From an uncultured Christensenella sp. (GTDB lineage Bacteria > Bacillota > Clostridia > Christensenellales > UBA3700), in NCBI GenBank assembly GCA_910576875.1, contig CAJTKI010000027.1:1-19528 (forward strand): a stretch of DNA of 19,528 nucleotides, read 5' to 3'. The number at the start of each line of letters is the position of its first letter. The first letter of the stretch is position 1. Of the stretch, positions 1-7,148 are shown piece by piece. Under the pieces are notes generated by a model. The model was given only the letters and a program-made list of their open reading frames with translations. It was not told the origin of the DNA and did no database searches. Made by a program: the position numbers and the translations under genes.

Positions 1-1
1 A

Positions 2-244
2 AACTACACGATCGATGCGCAACAGGCCAAAGAATATGTGGATCTGTTGATGCCGGACATCGTGATTCCGATGCATTACAAGACGCCGTCCTGCGATATG
101 GACATCGACAAACGCAATGCGTTTTTGCAACTGTTCGACGACGAGCAAATCGTAGAGATCGACGGATGCGAAGTCGAGTTCGACCGGTCGCACTTTGACG
201 GCGACTGCACCAAAGTGATAGTATTTGAGACGAATTGCTTTTAA
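2..244 (+). CDS. Metallo-beta-lactamase-fold hydrolase, C-terminal part (gene begins before the window)
   Basis: The window opens inside this gene. The open frame runs from base 2 to a TAA at 242-244, giving about 80 C-terminal residues. The stretch TIDAQQAKEYVDLLMPD followed by IVIPMHYKT matches the end of UlaG-like/UPF0173 metal-dependent hydrolases of the metallo-beta-lactamase fold. In that family the His of the MHY motif is the last metal ligand, reached after a helix that follows YTID. The remaining residues form the acidic C-terminal strand region. The substrate cannot be told from this fragment. No start is visible, so the true 5' end lies upstream. The next gene, rho, starts 116 bases later on the same strand. 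No T-rich terminator separates them, only the hairpin at 279-306. The fold assignment is fairly firm; the exact subfamily is a guess. Confidence 0.72.
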   Translation, partial: NYTIDAQQAKEYVDLLMPDIVIPMHYKTPSCDMDIDKRNAFLQLFDDEQIVEIDGCEVEFDRSHFDGDCTKVIVFETNCF

Positions 245-278
245 TAATCATTTTTTAAAGAATTCCGACATACATATT

Positions 279-306
279 GCCGGACGCGGCGCCATCCGCG
301 TTCGGC
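279..306 (+). promoter_or_regulatory. Stem-loop in the leader of rho
   Basis: Bases 279-289 pair with 296-306 as an 11-bp stem containing one G-T pair, around a 6-base loop. It is followed by an A-rich stretch, not a T-run, so it is not a standard intrinsic terminator in either direction. It lies about 55 bases before the rho start codon. It may be a leader structure, or the 3' stabilising end of the upstream mRNA. Confidence 0.45.
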
Positions 307-360
307 GAAAAGAAAAAAATGGAAAGATAGCCGCCGATCGGCAGGCAATCGGGAGAGTGC

Positions 361-1908
361 ATGGACAATAGATATTACACCGAAGACGAACTGAACGAGA
401 TGAGCATTTTTCGGCTCAGAGAATGCGCGCGCAAAATCGGCGTCGCATCTCCGACCAACAAACGGAAACAGGAAATCATCGACATGTATTTAGGTATCGC
501 CAAAGGCGCGGTGAAACCCACGCCAAAAAACCGTCGCGGACGTCCGCCCAAAAACGACAGCGGCGTGTCGCCCGTCAAGATTTTGGAAGATACGACCGTC
601 GTCGTCAACGAGGAGGATCGTCTCTATTCCGGATATCCGACGCACAGCGGGATGCCGTCGCAGGCGTACGGCAGAGATCGCAACGACCGCTTTAAGCAGC
701 CGCAATTCCGTTTGGACAGCGCGTCGATCGAAGAGATGATTGCCAACGGCGAGTGCGAACACAAGTCCGGTCTGCTCGACATTCATCCCGACGGATACGG
801 CTTTTTGCGCGCGGAGAACTGCGAATACGGTACCCGCGACGCATATGTGCCGGGCAAGTTGATCAAATCGCTCGGCATGCGCGCCGGCGATATGGTCGAG
901 GCGGTCGCACGCAAGAATCCGGAATCCAACAAGCCGCCCGCAATTCTCAGCGTCGAGCGCGTCAACGGACAGGCGCCCGATAATTTGCGCGCGAGACCGT
1001 CGTTCGACAATCTCGTGCCGATCTATCCCGACGAGCGCATCCAGTTGGAACTGCGCGCGGGCAGAAGCGACTTTGCGATCCGTTGCATCGATCTGATCGC
1101 GCCGATCGGCAAAGGACAGCGCGCGATGATCGTGTCTCCGCCCAAAGCCGGTAAGACGACGTTGCTCAAAAAGATCGCGTCGAGCATCGAACAGAACTAT
1201 CCCGAGATTGAACTGTTCGTCCTGCTTGTGGACGAACGTCCCGAAGAAGTAACGGACATGAAGCGTTCGATCAAAGGCGAAGTCATCTATTCGACCTTTG
1301 ACGAAGCGCCCGAGCATCATTGCAAAGCGGCGGAACTGCTGGTCGAACGCGCCAAGCGCAGCGTCGAGCTGGGCAAGGACGTCGTGATCATTATGGATTC
1401 GCTGACGCGTCTGGCGCGCGCGTACAACTTGACGATTCCGCCGACCGGAAGAACGTTGTCCGGCGGTATGGATCCGGGCGCGTTGCACAGCCCCAAGCGT
1501 TTCTTCGGCAGCGCGCGGAATATCGAACACGGCGGCAGCTTGACGATCATCGCGACCGCGCTCGTCGATACGGGCAGCCGTATGGACGACGTGATCTACG
1601 AAGAGTTTAAGGGTACCGGCAATATGGAAATTCATCTGGACCGCAAACTCAGCGAACGGCGGATCTTCCCGGCAATCGATCTCAACCGTTCCAGTACGCG
1701 CAGAGAAGATCTGTTGCTGTCGCAAAAAGAACTGGAAGGCGTGTGGGCGATGCGTCGCATGCTGAGCACCGGAGATTCGCAGGAAATGACGGAACAATTG
1801 CTCAATATGGTCGTGCGCACGAAGAGCAACGCCGAATTCGTCGACAATCTGTGCATGCAGATCAAGGCGATGGAGAAGGGCGGTTACGCGTTCCGCAAAC
1901 CCAACTGA
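361..1908 (+). CDS. rho: Transcription termination factor Rho
   Basis: Rho is the hexameric RNA-dependent ATPase/helicase that binds nascent RNA and ends transcription. This 515-residue protein has the family order. A Rho N-terminal helical domain lies at about residues 8-45. A basic, low-complexity linker follows at about 46-130, then the cold-shock-like RNA-binding domain at about 134-205 with GYGFLR, then the RecA-like ATPase to the end. The P-loop SPPKAGKTT is at 259-267. The Walker B strand VVIIMD ends at Asp346 and is followed by SLTRLARAYN. The core motifs DERPEEV and GGSLTIIATALVDTGSRMDD are intact. The linker makes the protein longer than the ~420-residue enterobacterial form and contains RRGRPPK (58-64), an AT-hook-like sequence. 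The start is ATG 361, preceded by a GGGAG ribosome site. An 11-bp GAAA-tetraloop terminator follows. Identity is secure. Confidence 0.98.
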   Translation: MDNRYYTEDELNEMSIFRLRECARKIGVASPTNKRKQEIIDMYLGIAKGAVKPTPKNRRGRPPKNDSGVSPVKILEDTTVVVNEEDRLYSGYPTHSGMPSQAYGRDRNDRFKQPQFRLDSASIEEMIANGECEHKSGLLDIHPDGYGFLRAENCEYGTRDAYVPGKLIKSLGMRAGDMVEAVARKNPESNKPPAILSVERVNGQAPDNLRARPSFDNLVPIYPDERIQLELRAGRSDFAIRCIDLIAPIGKGQRAMIVSPPKAGKTTLLKKIASSIEQNYPEIELFVLLVDERPEEVTDMKRSIKGEVIYSTFDEAPEHHCKAAELLVERAKRSVELGKDVVIIMDSLTRLARAYNLTIPPTGRTLSGGMDPGALHSPKRFFGSARNIEHGGSLTIIATALVDTGSRMDDVIYEEFKGTGNMEIHLDRKLSERRIFPAIDLNRSSTRREDLLLSQKELEGVWAMRRMLSTGDSQEMTEQLLNMVVRTKSNAEFVDNLCMQIKAMEKGGYAFRKPN

Positions 1909-1928
1909 TTCGGATATCGAACAAACGC

Positions 1929-1957
1929 ATACGGACGTCGAAAGGCGTCCGTATTTT
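1929..1957 (+). terminator. Intrinsic terminator of rho
   Basis: ATACGGACGTC (1929-1939) pairs with GGCGTCCGTAT (1944-1954, one T-G pair) around a GAAA tetraloop, and TTTT ends at 1957. It begins 21 bases after the rho stop codon. Confidence 0.85.
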
Positions 1958-2010
1958 GTCGCGCATTGTTAGATCCGTCGGACGTTTGCGCACCTGTATA
2001 TGTCGCAAAT

Positions 2011-2039
2011 AAAAAGCGCCGCCCCGATTCGGGGCGGCG
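2011..2039 (-). terminator. Intrinsic terminator of the GH3 glucosidase gene
   Basis: On the minus strand a perfect 10-bp GC-only stem (2017-2026 with 2030-2039) closes a 3-base loop. It is followed by CTTTTT, seen as AAAAAG at 2011-2016 on the plus strand. It lies just past the minus-strand stop at 2053 and faces the rho terminator. Confidence 0.85.
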
Positions 2040-2052
2040 TGCACAAGACAGA

Positions 2053-4488
2053 TCAGTTCTTTTTTTGTTTTTTGGGCTTTTTCATGCCTTTGAGGATTCC
2101 GCCCAGTCCGCGGAAGAAATGTCCGTTCATCATATCGACGAGTCCGTCCGCCATCTTTTCGGTAAACATGCCTTGCGACGATGTGGACAGCGCGCGTACC
2201 GGAGACGTGCGGAATACTTCGCAGATCATCATGCAGTTGGGGTCGTCTTTGGGCGCGCGCATCGAGATTTGCGTACCAAGCCGCGATACTTTGAGAACAA
2301 AACGCGCCAAGCCGCTCGTTTGCGCCATGTCGCAGATACTGTCTTCTTGGGTAAATTCGCCTTTGCGCGGGATCACGACCGGTTGGTCTTCATAATCGGG
2401 CATCAACAGACGGAAATCTTCGTCCGAGATCGGCGTCAGATCGGGCGCCGTATACCAACTCTGCGGCGTCGGCGCGAATGCGATTTCCTGTCTTGCTTGC
2501 ACCGATACCGTCGCGCGCAAACGAATGTCGCGCGAAGACGCTGCGATTTGGATTTCGAAATCGCCGCTTTCGACCTGCCAATCCTTGGTGTCCACGTCAT
2601 AGAACGCAAAACTGCGGCGGTTCAACGTCATCGTGACCGTTTTGCTCTGTCCGGGCGCGAGTTCGATTTTTTCAAACGCTTTGAGCTGATGCTCGGGCAT
2701 ATAGCGGCTGCTGACGGGGTCTTTGACATAGAGCTGTACGATTTCGCGTCCGATCGCGTCGCCCGTATTGCGCACGGTGACTTGCACTTGGAGCGGTTCG
2801 TCGTCGGAGATCTGCGTCGCCGAAAGTCTCAGATCGCTGTATTCGAACGTCGTATAACTCAAACCGAATCCGAACGGGTAGCGCACGGGCGCGTTTGCCG
2901 TATCGAAATAGCGATAACCGACGTACAGACCTTCGCGGTATTCCGACCGTCTGCGGTTGCCGGGGAAGTAGCGCGCCGACGGCGCGTCGTCCTGCGCGAG
3001 CGGGAACGTCTCCGCGAGTTTGCCGCTCGGGTTGATCGCGCCGGTCAGCAAGTCCGCGCAAGCGCCGCCGCTTGCCTGACCGCCCAGATACATGCACAGA
3101 ATCGCGCGCACGCGATCCGCCCACGGCAACAGCACCGCGCTGCCCATCGACAGGACGACGGTGACGTTGGAGTGAATGTCCGCCAGACGCTCGACCAGTT
3201 GGTTGTGGCAGGGCGGCAGTTCCATCGTCGTACGGTCAAAGCCTTCCGCTTCGTACGATGCGGGCAAACCGACGCAGCAGATGACGCGGTCGTATCGGGG
3301 CGCGGCTTTGAGCACGCGTTGGAGTTCCTTGCGGTTTTTGTTTTCGTTTTTGAGATCGTATCCGGGCAGGTAGTCGAACGATACGCCGTGTTCGCGCAAA
3401 CCTTCCTGCAACGACGTGATGCGCGTCGCGTTGATAAACGACGAGCCAGCGCCTTGGAAACGCGGCGTGCGCGCCATTTCGCCGACAAGCAAGACGCGTT
3501 CGCCCGCGCGGATCGGCAGACTTTGCTGCGCGTTGCGCAACAAGACCGCCGATTGGGCGGCGATGCTGCGCGACAGCGCGTCGTGCGCTTCTTTGTTATA
3601 GCTGCCGCCGACGGTTGCCGCGTGCGTCGTGTCGATCAGACGCAGAATGCGTTCCACGCTCTCATCCAGCACGCTTTCGTCTAAAGAACCGTCGCGGACG
3701 GCGTTGACGAGTTTTTCGTCGTTCATGCCGCCGCTGGACGGCATTTCCAGATCCATCGACGCTTGGATCGACGGAACGCGTTGCGCGACGGCGCCCCAGT
3801 CGCTCATGACGACGCCCTGATAGCCCCATTCGTCGCGCAAAATTTCGCGCATGATTCTGCGGTGCTGCGAGACGTACGTGCCGTTGATCTTATTATACGA
3901 CGCCATGATCGTCATCGGCGCAGCGTCTTTGACGGCGATTTCGTACGGGAGCAGGTAAATCTCCCGCAACGTGCGTTCGTCGATGATCGCGTCGATGCTT
4001 TGACGGTAAGTTTCTTGATTGTTGGCGCAGAAATGTTTGAGAGACGTGCCGATGCCGTGTTGTTGGACGCCTTGAATAAACGCCGCGGACAGCATGCCCG
4101 CAAGATAGGGGTCTTCCGAAAAATATTCGAAATTGCGGCCGCACAGCGCGGAACGCTTGATGTTGGTGCCGGGTCCGAGTACGACGGCGATTTGTTCCGC
4201 GACCGCCTCTTCGCCGAGCGCGTCGCCCAGCGTGCGCAATAACTCTTTATCCCACGAGCACGCCGTCGCCGACGCGGTCGGGAAACAGATTGCGTCCGCG
4301 GATTGGTTGACTGCGACGCCGAGTCCGTTGGCTTGCTTGCGCAGTCCGTGCGGACCGTCCGAAACCATGATCGTGGGAACGCCGAGCCGTTCGACGTTTT
4401 TGAGATTCCACATGTCGTTGCCGGAGCACAGACCTGCTTTCTCTTCCAACGTCATGGAAGCGATGATGCTGCGATAATCTTTGTCCAT
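2053..4488 (-). CDS. Glycoside hydrolase family 3 beta-glucosidase
   Basis: The predicted enzyme cleaves terminal beta-linked sugars, most often glucose, from glycosides by a retaining mechanism. It has 811 residues. The GH3 N-terminal barrel covers about 5-290, with SDGPHGLR, LKHFCANNQET and the nucleophile motif VVMSDWG (Asp230). The alpha/beta sandwich domain follows at about 310-540. There EAEGFDR supplies the candidate acid/base Glu415, judged from the family motif only. A fibronectin-III-like domain lies near 575-660. The last ~110 residues are an extra region ending in a Lys-rich tail, KGMKKPKKQKKN. No signal peptide is seen, so it is probably cytoplasmic, acting on imported oligosaccharides. 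An upstream in-frame GTG at 4506 exists, but ATG 4488 is preferred because GGGAGA lies 5 bases before it. It is monocistronic, with its own promoter and terminator. Confidence 0.95.
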   Translation of the reverse strand: MDKDYRSIIASMTLEEKAGLCSGNDMWNLKNVERLGVPTIMVSDGPHGLRKQANGLGVAVNQSADAICFPTASATACSWDKELLRTLGDALGEEAVAEQIAVVLGPGTNIKRSALCGRNFEYFSEDPYLAGMLSAAFIQGVQQHGIGTSLKHFCANNQETYRQSIDAIIDERTLREIYLLPYEIAVKDAAPMTIMASYNKINGTYVSQHRRIMREILRDEWGYQGVVMSDWGAVAQRVPSIQASMDLEMPSSGGMNDEKLVNAVRDGSLDESVLDESVERILRLIDTTHAATVGGSYNKEAHDALSRSIAAQSAVLLRNAQQSLPIRAGERVLLVGEMARTPRFQGAGSSFINATRITSLQEGLREHGVSFDYLPGYDLKNENKNRKELQRVLKAAPRYDRVICCVGLPASYEAEGFDRTTMELPPCHNQLVERLADIHSNVTVVLSMGSAVLLPWADRVRAILCMYLGGQASGGACADLLTGAINPSGKLAETFPLAQDDAPSARYFPGNRRRSEYREGLYVGYRYFDTANAPVRYPFGFGLSYTTFEYSDLRLSATQISDDEPLQVQVTVRNTGDAIGREIVQLYVKDPVSSRYMPEHQLKAFEKIELAPGQSKTVTMTLNRRSFAFYDVDTKDWQVESGDFEIQIAASSRDIRLRATVSVQARQEIAFAPTPQSWYTAPDLTPISDEDFRLLMPDYEDQPVVIPRKGEFTQEDSICDMAQTSGLARFVLKVSRLGTQISMRAPKDDPNCMMICEVFRTSPVRALSTSSQGMFTEKMADGLVDMMNGHFFRGLGGILKGMKKPKKQKKN

Positions 4489-4514
4489 ATATTCTCCCGC
4501 TATCACTCGATTTT

Positions 4515-4543
4515 ATTATATCGCGCGCGAGCAAAGATTGCAA
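4515..4543 (-). promoter_or_regulatory. Promoter of the GH3 glucosidase gene
   Basis: Read on the minus strand, TTGCAA (4543-4538) is followed by a 17-base spacer and a perfect TATAAT (4520-4515). It lies 27 bases ahead of the ATG at 4488. Confidence 0.8.
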
Positions 4544-4649
4544 GAATTGCGTTCGGGATTCTCGAAAAAATCGTAAAATTGCAAACAATATATACCATAC
4601 ATTGTCATATTATTTGCGATACAATGCGGATAGAGAAGGAGAAAAACAT

Positions 4650-4940
4650 ATGCAAGTTTGGAATGAAAACTTTGGATGCGTCGGCATGGACGTCCCGCGA
4701 TTGAGTTGCTTGTACACCGCGCAACGGGCGGACGAAGCGGACGATCTGTTTTTGCAAAGCGTCGTCGCGCGGCAAAAGCGCGTGCTGCGCGATCTGTGCG
4801 CGATCCGCGAAGCGCATCCCGATTGGGTGGACGCGCAGGTGACGTCGGCGTTGTATTCGATGTTGTGTTGGTTGGAAGACGGCGCGCAATCCGTGCACGG
4901 GCGCGTCGCTGCGGCTAATTTTCGTCGTAGGGGTCGGTAA
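4650..4940 (+). CDS. Small protein of unknown function
   Basis: I do not recognise this 96-residue protein. The case for a real gene is AAGGAG placed 8 bases before ATG 4650, a TACAAT box at 4620-4625 (with no convincing -35), and GC-rich third positions like the neighbours. The protein starts MQVWNENFGCVGMD, has a charged helical middle (DEADDLFLQSVVARQKRVLRDL) and ends in an Arg-rich FRRRGR. There is no signal peptide or membrane segment, so it is probably cytosolic. It is divergent from the GH3 gene, and its last 26 bases overlap, tail to tail, the end of the XRE regulator on the other strand. It could be an accessory partner of that regulator, but that is conjecture. A chance frame is possible though less likely. 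Confidence 0.55.
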   Translation: MQVWNENFGCVGMDVPRLSCLYTAQRADEADDLFLQSVVARQKRVLRDLCAIREAHPDWVDAQVTSALYSMLCWLEDGAQSVHGRVAAANFRRRGR

Positions 4941-5157
4941 TCGCTGCGGCATCGCCGATCGTCGTCCTGCCCAACAGGCAGTCCGTCGTCGTGTCCAACA
5001 GGTCCGCGATCCGGCACAGCACCGCCAGACTCGGTTCGCAAGTGCCGTTTTCGTAATGCGAGACCGTGCGTTGCGAAACGCCCAGCTCGTTGGCGAGATA
5101 AGTCTGCGACAGACGACTTTGCTTGCGCAGCGTCTTTAAAGTCGATCCGAATACCAT
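4915..5157 (-). CDS. XRE-family helix-turn-helix regulator
   Basis: This is an 80-residue, single-domain DNA-binding protein of the Cro/C1/XRE family, the size of SinR/Xre-like small regulators. The helix-turn-helix lies at about residues 6-58: LKTLRKQSRLSQ (helix 1), TYLANELGVSQRTVSHYENG (helices 2-3) and SLAVLCRIADLLDTTTDCLLG (helices 4-5). Only a short acidic tail, ITDPYDEN, follows, so there is no sensor domain. ATG 5157 is chosen over longer in-frame starts because GGGGGA lies just upstream and because the promoter -10 sits at 5186-5191, inside any longer version. A near-perfect palindrome over that -10 suggests self-repression. It is divergent from the ABC exporter operon, whose control it may share. 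The DNA-binding role is firm; the target is unknown. Confidence 0.92.
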   Translation of the reverse strand: MVFGSTLKTLRKQSRLSQTYLANELGVSQRTVSHYENGTCEPSLAVLCRIADLLDTTTDCLLGRTTIGDAAAITDPYDEN

Positions 5158-5180
5158 AATATTTCCCCCGGTCAATGCCA

Positions 5181-5214
5181 TATACAGTATAACACAGAAC
5201 ATGCGCGCTTTCAA
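5181..5214 (-). promoter_or_regulatory. Promoter of the XRE gene with overlapping palindrome
   Basis: On the minus strand TTGAAA (5214-5209), a 17-base spacer and TATACT (5191-5186) form a good promoter. The -10 lies inside TATACAGTATA (5181-5191), an inverted repeat with 5-bp arms around one central base. That is a plausible operator for the XRE protein itself. Confidence 0.75.
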
Positions 5215-5278
5215 GGGGGAATTTTGGGCGGTTGCGCGTTGCAATTGCGGTTTTTAGGATAATTTTACATGTACGCAA

Positions 5279-5307
5279 GTGACATTCCGCTCGCTTTGCA
5301 ATATAAT
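5279..5307 (+). promoter_or_regulatory. Promoter of the ABC exporter operon
   Basis: GTGACA (5279-5284), a 17-base spacer and TATAAT (5302-5307) lie 44 bases before the first exporter start at 5352. The promoter is divergent from the XRE promoter about 65 bases away. Confidence 0.78.
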
Positions 5308-5351
5308 GGTACGTAAGGTTTCGTATCCGGACGGGACCTGCAGGAGTGGAA

Positions 5352-7148
5352 ATGAAGACAAAACAGAATGTCGATCAAAAACAAAAGTTGCCCGGCGTCG
5401 GGAAATACTATGTGCGTTACGCGTGGATGATCGCGGTGGCGTTGTCGTTTTTGACGGTGGAAGCGATCTGCGAATTGCAGTTGCCGGAATATATGGCCAA
5501 CATGGTGTCGCAAGGCATCGCGATGAGCAATATGAAGCAGATCTGGATCTGGGGCGGCTGGATGCTCGGCGTGACGTTGATCGGGACGGTGAGTTCGATT
5601 TGCGTCGGCTATTTTGCGTCCAAGACGGGCGCGGCGATCGCGCGCGATTTGCGTGCCGCATGCTTTTCTACCGTCATGGGCTATGCGCAGGACGAGTACA
5701 ATCGCTTTGAAGTGTCGTCGCTGATTACGCGCAGCACCAACGATATCAATCAGTTGCAGATCTTTACGATCATGTTTATCCGCCTGATCATGTTTACGCC
5801 GATCATGGGGATCGGCGGCATCGTCAAAGCCGCGCGGATCGCGTCGGACGGCATGTCCAGACTGACTTGGATCATCGTCGCGGCGCTCGGATTTATCATC
5901 GTCGTGGTTGCGATTTTGCTGCTCGTCGTGCAGCCCAAATTCATGCGCATGCAGAAGCAGATCGACCGCGTCAATCGCGTCGCGGGCGAAGAATTGTCCG
6001 GCATGCTCGTCATCCGCGCGTTCAATACGCAGCCGTACGAGGAAAAACGCTTTGACGACGCCAACCGCGATCTGACCAAGGTCAGTTTGTTTACCAACCG
6101 CATGATGGCGCTGATGATGCCGATCATGGTGCTGACGATGAACGCGATTTCGCTTGCGGTCGTCTGGGTCGCGTCCTATCAGGCGCAGGACATCACGCAG
6201 GTGTCCAATATGATGGCGTTAGTGCAGTATGCGATGCATATCGTGATGTCGTTTATGCTGATTTCGATGATCTTCGTGCTGTTGCCGCGCGCGGTCGTGT
6301 CGACCAAGCGCATCAACGAGATTTTGCGTACGCCCAATTCGATCGCCAACGCCGAACACGCCGTCGTGCCGAGCGGAGAGCGCGTGCGCGGCGATATCGA
6401 ATTTTGCGACGTCAGTTACAATTACGGCGGAGACGAGCCGGCGATACAGCACATTTCGTTTGTTGCGCCGCACGGCAAGACGACCGCGTTGATCGGTTCG
6501 ACGGGCAGCGGCAAGAGTACCGTGATTCATTTGATTCCGCGGCTGGCGGACGTGACGAGCGGCAGCATTTTGATCGACGGCAAGGACGTGCGCGAGTACA
6601 ATTTGATCGATTTGCGCAACAACATCGGTTTCGTACCGCAGAAGAACGTGCTGTTCAGCGGCACCGTCGCATCCAATATCGAATACGGACTGGACAGCTT
6701 GAACGAACTTACCGCAGCGCAGCCGCTGGAAAAAGAACAGGCTGCCCGCATCGCGCAGGCGGAAACCTTTATCGCCGACAAGTCGCAAGGTTACGACAGC
6801 GAAATCGCGCAGGGCGGCACCAACGTGTCCGGCGGACAAAAACAACGCCTGTCGATTGCGCGCGCGCTGTGCAAAAACGCGCCGATCTATATCTTCGACG
6901 ATTCGTTTTCCGCGCTCGACTTTAAGACGGACGCGGCGTTGCGCGCGGCGATCCGCGACAATCTGTCGCAGGCGACCGTGATCATTGTCGCCCAGCGCGT
7001 CGGCACGATCAAAAACGCGGACAATATCATCGTTTTGGACGACGGCAAGATCGTCGGACAGGGCACGCATAAGGAATTGTTGCAATCTTGCGAAGTGTAT
7101 CGCGCGATTGCGCGGTCGCAGATGTCGGAGGAGGAATTGGCGGTATGA
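5352..7148 (+). CDS. ABC exporter half-transporter, degenerate-site subunit
   Basis: This 598-residue fused permease-ATPase is half of a heterodimeric exporter of the BmrC/TM287 type. Such exporters commonly expel drugs or lipids; the substrate here is unknown. About six membrane segments occupy residues 20-310, and the nucleotide-binding domain covers about 335-590. Walker A GSTGSGKST is at 382-390, the signature VSGGQKQR is canonical, and Walker B reads IFDD. The usual catalytic Glu is therefore Asp517. The switch His is also replaced, in IIVAQRVG (Gln548). These two changes mark the non-hydrolytic site known in heterodimeric exporters. The start is ATG 5352, five bases after AGGAG; an in-frame GTG at 5346 overlaps that ribosome site and is rejected. 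The stop codon overlaps the next start in ATGA, so the two are translationally coupled. Confidence 0.95.
   Translation: MKTKQNVDQKQKLPGVGKYYVRYAWMIAVALSFLTVEAICELQLPEYMANMVSQGIAMSNMKQIWIWGGWMLGVTLIGTVSSICVGYFASKTGAAIARDLRAACFSTVMGYAQDEYNRFEVSSLITRSTNDINQLQIFTIMFIRLIMFTPIMGIGGIVKAARIASDGMSRLTWIIVAALGFIIVVVAILLLVVQPKFMRMQKQIDRVNRVAGEELSGMLVIRAFNTQPYEEKRFDDANRDLTKVSLFTNRMMALMMPIMVLTMNAISLAVVWVASYQAQDITQVSNMMALVQYAMHIVMSFMLISMIFVLLPRAVVSTKRINEILRTPNSIANAEHAVVPSGERVRGDIEFCDVSYNYGGDEPAIQHISFVAPHGKTTALIGSTGSGKSTVIHLIPRLADVTSGSILIDGKDVREYNLIDLRNNIGFVPQKNVLFSGTVASNIEYGLDSLNELTAAQPLEKEQAARIAQAETFIADKSQGYDSEIAQGGTNVSGGQKQRLSIARALCKNAPIYIFDDSFSALDFKTDAALRAAIRDNLSQATVIIVAQRVGTIKNADNIIVLDDGKIVGQGTHKELLQSCEVYRAIARSQMSEEELAV

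Noticed and set aside
490..1797. A 435-codon minus-strand open frame opposite rho
   Set aside because: It is an antisense shadow of rho with no motif.
1966..3684. A 572-codon plus-strand open frame opposite the GH3 gene
   Set aside because: It runs through both terminators after rho and is antisense to clear GH3 coding sequence.
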